Shown here piece by piece: positions 12,751 to 15,729 of a stretch of DNA of 15,729 bases (positions within the stretch are counted from its first letter, which is position 1; each line of letters starts with the position of its first letter). The notes beneath the pieces were generated by a model. It ran no database searches and had not been told where the DNA came from. It saw nothing but the letters and a program-made list of their open reading frames with translations. The DNA is from a bacterium (GTDB taxonomy: Bacteria; Spirochaetota; UBA4802; UBA5550). The translations under genes and the position numbers were made by a program. Location of the stretch: assembly GCA_024224995.1 (NCBI GenBank), contig JAAENB010000345.1, positions 1 through 15,729 on the forward strand, read 5' to 3'.

Positions 12751-15033
12751 TTAGTCAATCTTTTTTCCCCAATGCAATAATATATCTCTCATATTCTCTT
12801 CTAAGAAATAAATTGTATCTTTTAACACATCATCTGGAACTTGTTTTAGCGCACCATACTTTTTTTCTAATTGCTTTAACATTTTCCGAGTCTCTTCTAG
12901 AGCTATTTTACTATAATTCGGATGACTCCCACAATGAAGCGGTAAATTTCCAGTGGCATATTTTTTGGCAAACTCAACAGCCTCCGGCAGCAGTATCCCA
13001 TTGTGAGCATTATCTATATTATAAATCCAGCGCTCCAATGCTTCCCTGAACAAAGGGCTTTCTTTTACAACCTGGTCCGGGATAAGATGATGCGCCTGGT
13101 GTCCCGGTAGATTCCTGCCCAATGCTTTTACAAGAGCTTCCCTGAGTTTACCGGCTTTACTGAGCCGGATGGAATCGACCCCCATCCTGATAATGCCATA
13201 CTCATCAATGAACAAGCGGATATGAAACTCATTGGCCTTTCCTTTTACCCTTCGGATATATTTCTTTCCTTCGGATACAATAAGCTCGTATGAAGTTTGA
13301 CTGAGATCGGCATTACTAATATGCTTGTTTAATACCGGGGCAATATCTTCATAATTTCGGATAATCTTATGATATATTTTTTCGTCAACATCTTTAATAA
13401 TTTCCAGAACGTCATTTACATACTGCATGGAATTCTTGCTGTTTTTGCTTGCGTACTTTTCCATCCCCTCTTTTACCAGCTTGCTTGCCTCAGCCAGCAT
13501 AACTTCTTTTGCTATTTTTGCCCCGTGTTTTCCCCCGGTGCTGCACCATCCAAGAAAAGGGATCATTGCGGCAGCAGCAAGGTTTCCCTCTAATTCCTTG
13601 CCTTCCATGTAATAGATACCGGCATTAAGCCCGTCCGCAAAAACATCTCCGGCAAAGGGAATAAGACCTACAATATCAAGAATATTATGAACATGAAAAG
13701 AAGCTTCGTCCCAAAATGCCTTAAAGCCGCCCTCTCTTCTGAGCAGCAATTCAAGCGGTATTGTTTCTCCGTATAGTTCAACAACTCTCATTCGATCATG
13801 ATAGATCTTTGACGCGATCCACTTTTTATTTTTCATGGTCTTTTCCGAATCAAAATACTGAGAGTATCTGTCAATATCATGGGGTTTAAAATGCCCTTCC
13901 GGAATTTTAAAGCGTAAAACACTTACATTTCCATTACTGTCCACAGTTCTATCGTGAAAGGTTAAATCCTCATAATCTCTGTACAAGGCACGCTTATCCA
14001 TAATCTTTCGAATTGCTTTACCAAATAACTTCTTATCAAAGGGCCTGCCTTTTATATAGTGTTTACTTAAACCGGAGAATAAACAGACCAAATCTTCAAG
14101 GGTAATGGCTTTTGAAAAAGACAGAGCGTTTTTGGGAAGCACAAAAGGTGCTTTTCCCGGAGAATATAAAGACAGGTCAAACTCCATGTAATACCTGTTC
14201 GCTTCCTTCTTTCTTCTCTTTTTTTTCTTCTTTTTAGTCTTAGCCCCAAACCAGGCATTGAGTCTCTTACTGCCTCCCTTTTGCTGCACCACATGGGTCA
14301 ACTCATGGGCAATGAGTTTCTTACCCTCACGGCTACCGGGATTATACTCCCCTTTTGCAAAAAAAATATCATTTCCCGTTGTAAAGGCCCTGGCATTGAT
14401 GGCCCGGGCCAGTTCATTTGCCCTGCTCCCGGTGTGAATACGGACATGATCAAAATCCCTGTTAAACCGGGCTTTGTAATACCTGCCTGTGGAATCCGGG
14501 AGAGGCTGCCCGCCTCCTTTCATACTACGGATGCCCGATTCTACGCCGAAATCAACAACAGCTGCCCCTCCTGTATTTTCTTTGGTTTGAATATCAAGGT
14601 TAACGTTTTGTCGCTGTACATCGAAATCACTCATATTAACGACTTTATCAGCTACCCGGTCTGCTTCCTGTTCGAGTACATCGCCGGGGCTGCTTACCTC
14701 AAGTTTGGGCTGTAATTGCGGGTACAGACCTTGTTTGTACAGGTCGCGGAAAACTTCCGGATTCTTGTCTGCAACAAGAGAGGCAAGTGCCGTTTTTGCT
14801 TCCAGTGCTGATGTTTTCCCGGCGTCCATAAGCGGCTCAAAGGCCCCGCTTTTAGCAAGCCTCTGAACAGCCTCATTCCCTATTGTCCTCTGTAAATACA
14901 GGATATAGTCTGTAGTGGGGTCCGGGTGCCGGGGCTGCCCTCCGGGCTTCTGCTTCTTCTCAGGTCCGGACTTCTTCCTCCGGACCCGGCTCTTTTCAGG
15001 AGGGGACTCTTTGTGATATTTATATTTTGTCAT
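12751..15033 (-). CDS. DUF4157 (eCIS-core) polymorphic toxin with AHH nuclease tip (760 aa)
   Basis: Modular secreted toxin. The N-terminus (1-40) is basic and Pro/Gly-rich. The DUF4157/eCIS-core domain lies at about 185-255: FNRDFDHVRIHTGSRANELARAINARAFTTGNDIFFAKGEY followed by AHELTHVVQQKGG with a zinc-protease-like H243-E-L-T-H247. A lysine/arginine run follows (266-277). A hydrophobic pre-toxin segment is at about 446-510 (DIVGLIPFAGDVFADGLNAGIYYMEG ... IPFLGW), typical of polymorphic toxins. The C-terminus (about 640-760) is an AHH-type HNH/endonuclease VII nuclease: HQAHHLIP (A647, H648, H649), NGILLP (678-683), H700 and GSHPNYS (H704). DUF4157 proteins are frequently linked to contractile injection systems, but none is in this window. 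A GGGGG ribosome site precedes ATG 15033. It lies 15 bp after the upstream repeat gene and 45 bp before its immunity gene. The likely target is nucleic acid in a rival or host cell. Confidence 0.85.
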   Translation of the reverse strand: MTKYKYHKESPPEKSRVRRKKSGPEKKQKPGGQPRHPDPTTDYILYLQRTIGNEAVQRLAKSGAFEPLMDAGKTSALEAKTALASLVADKNPEVFRDLYKQGLYPQLQPKLEVSSPGDVLEQEADRVADKVVNMSDFDVQRQNVNLDIQTKENTGGAAVVDFGVESGIRSMKGGGQPLPDSTGRYYKARFNRDFDHVRIHTGSRANELARAINARAFTTGNDIFFAKGEYNPGSREGKKLIAHELTHVVQQKGGSKRLNAWFGAKTKKKKKKRRKKEANRYYMEFDLSLYSPGKAPFVLPKNALSFSKAITLEDLVCLFSGLSKHYIKGRPFDKKLFGKAIRKIMDKRALYRDYEDLTFHDRTVDSNGNVSVLRFKIPEGHFKPHDIDRYSQYFDSEKTMKNKKWIASKIYHDRMRVVELYGETIPLELLLRREGGFKAFWDEASFHVHNILDIVGLIPFAGDVFADGLNAGIYYMEGKELEGNLAAAAMIPFLGWCSTGGKHGAKIAKEVMLAEASKLVKEGMEKYASKNSKNSMQYVNDVLEIIKDVDEKIYHKIIRNYEDIAPVLNKHISNADLSQTSYELIVSEGKKYIRRVKGKANEFHIRLFIDEYGIIRMGVDSIRLSKAGKLREALVKALGRNLPGHQAHHLIPDQVVKESPLFREALERWIYNIDNAHNGILLPEAVEFAKKYATGNLPLHCGSHPNYSKIALEETRKMLKQLEKKYGALKQVPDDVLKDTIYFLEENMRDILLHWGKKID

Positions 15034-15048
15034 ATGCGCCCCCGTTGA

Positions 15049-15729
15049 TTAATAATTAACCTGTGTGCTGAGTACATTACTTCGCGCGTCTCGAAATTGT
15101 AAATAAAGCATGCCGGAAGTTTCTTCATCCACTACCGAAAAGTTAAACGGTAATAAATACGGCATCCACGCGGACCAACTGCCGTCGTCTGCTTTATATT
15201 GCATCTCAACAGCACCGGGAACCGTTTCATTTACGGTAAAATCTTTTTTTATAAATGTTATCCATGAGCCAAGGCTGCCGTTTGACTCGTCATCAAGCAG
15301 AGTCTTTTCAACTGAGAGAGGAAATGGACCGGGAAGAGTGCTCACGGTTATAGTGTCACTCATTATAATTTCATTTCCCTCAGCATCCCTGAACCGGGCA
15401 TACACGGTTTTTTCCCCTGAACCGGCCGACAATTGCCGGGCTTTCAACTGTGTTGACCAGGTAAGATTTTCCCATTCTGTCCACTCGGTAGTATTCTCAT
15501 TACGAAAACAAACTTGATACGCTCCGGGCGCGTAAATACCTACATCTGCATTACTTCCCAGAGTATTGGTTTCCCCGTTATTGATTGCTGCCGTATAAGC
15601 AGAAGTATCAATTACGGTTATGGAGGCGTTTTGCCCCGTAACATCTCCATTCGGATCTTTAAACTCCGCGTATACGTTCTTGCCTCCCACTCCCCGGGGC
15701 AGCATATATTTCTTTGCAAAAAGATAATC
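15049..15729 (-). CDS. Repeat-containing probable surface protein, N-terminus outside window (at least 226 aa)
   Basis: The reading frame is open to the window end, so the start lies beyond 15729; the ATG at 15705 is internal. Three copies of one motif are visible about 90-100 residues apart (numbered from that internal ATG): VYAEFKDPNG (11-20), VYARFRDAEG (101-110) and YLQFRDARSN (201-210). The second and third are preceded by a Trp-rich stretch (WTEWENLTW and SWSAWMPY). Such W...G-K-VY-x-F-R-D-x-x-G-N units are common beta-sandwich repeats in large extracellular bacterial proteins. The last copy has lost its G-N. The stop is 15 bp from the toxin start on the same strand, so they share a transcript, and a role in surface presentation or delivery of the toxin is plausible but unproven. 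Confidence 0.7.
   Translation of the reverse strand, partial: DYLFAKKYMLPRGVGGKNVYAEFKDPNGDVTGQNASITVIDTSAYTAAINNGETNTLGSNADVGIYAPGAYQVCFRNENTTEWTEWENLTWSTQLKARQLSAGSGEKTVYARFRDAEGNEIIMSDTITVSTLPGPFPLSVEKTLLDDESNGSLGSWITFIKKDFTVNETVPGAVEMQYKADDGSWSAWMPYLLPFNFSVVDEETSGMLYLQFRDARSNVLSTQVNY

Noticed and set aside
14281..14715. 144-codon + strand open frame inside the toxin gene
   Set aside because: It is antisense to the conserved DUF4157 coding region and has no supporting signals.
12064..15729. Complete contractile injection system
   Set aside because: Only a DUF4157 toxin-like protein, an immunity protein and a repeat protein are present; no sheath, tube, baseplate or ATPase gene is in the window.

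Overview
The window looks like a chromosomal accessory region of a spirochaete, possibly Treponema-like. This is an inference from gene content: lipoproteins that combine Listeria-Bacteroides type repeats with a DUF1566/Lcl domain, a ribbon-helix-helix protein of a kind I associate with spirochaetes, several lipobox proteins, and moderate GC with AT-rich intergenic DNA. No rRNA, tRNA, CRISPR array, transposase or integrase was seen.

Left part (1-4202, all + strand). An SCP2/flavodoxin-fold fusion protein is followed by a decaying tandem family of repeat lipoproteins. Two members (1450-2191 and 2500-3529) are broken by frameshifts, and a third (2265-2402) is only a lipoprotein leader. The two long copies share an unusual promoter block. 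Two tandem terminators then precede a 155-aa ribbon-helix-helix protein.

Middle part (4296-8100, + strand). A MarR-type repressor with its own promoter and a probable overlapping operator leads a cluster with two iron-sulfur proteins: a double-ferredoxin protein with a cysteine-crowded motif, and a QueG-like protein. After a GC-rich, hairpin-dense spacer comes a cytosine deaminase that closely resembles the yeast Fcy1 type. A 40-bp perfect palindromic terminator closes the cluster.

Next (8106-10474). A strong promoter and a symmetric 27-bp site precede a 636-aa lipoprotein with a C13/caspase-like protease domain and a C39-like C-terminal region that seems to lack its catalytic histidine. Convergent to it is a small lipoprotein with six cysteines after the lipobox.

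Right part (10475-15729). Two uncharacterised + strand genes (134 and 201 aa) run into a 100-bp cluster of inverted repeats. Beyond it, on the - strand, lies the most notable module: a repeat-containing probable surface protein (cut by the window end), a 760-aa polymorphic toxin (DUF4157/eCIS-core N-terminus, hydrophobic pre-toxin segment, AHH nuclease C-terminus), and a 213-aa Imm11/DUF1629-type immunity protein directly downstream. Base composition falls from about 59% GC at the toxin N-terminus to about 30% at its C-terminus and immunity gene, as expected for an exchanged toxin-tip/immunity cassette. No contractile injection structural genes are in the window, so the delivery route is unknown.
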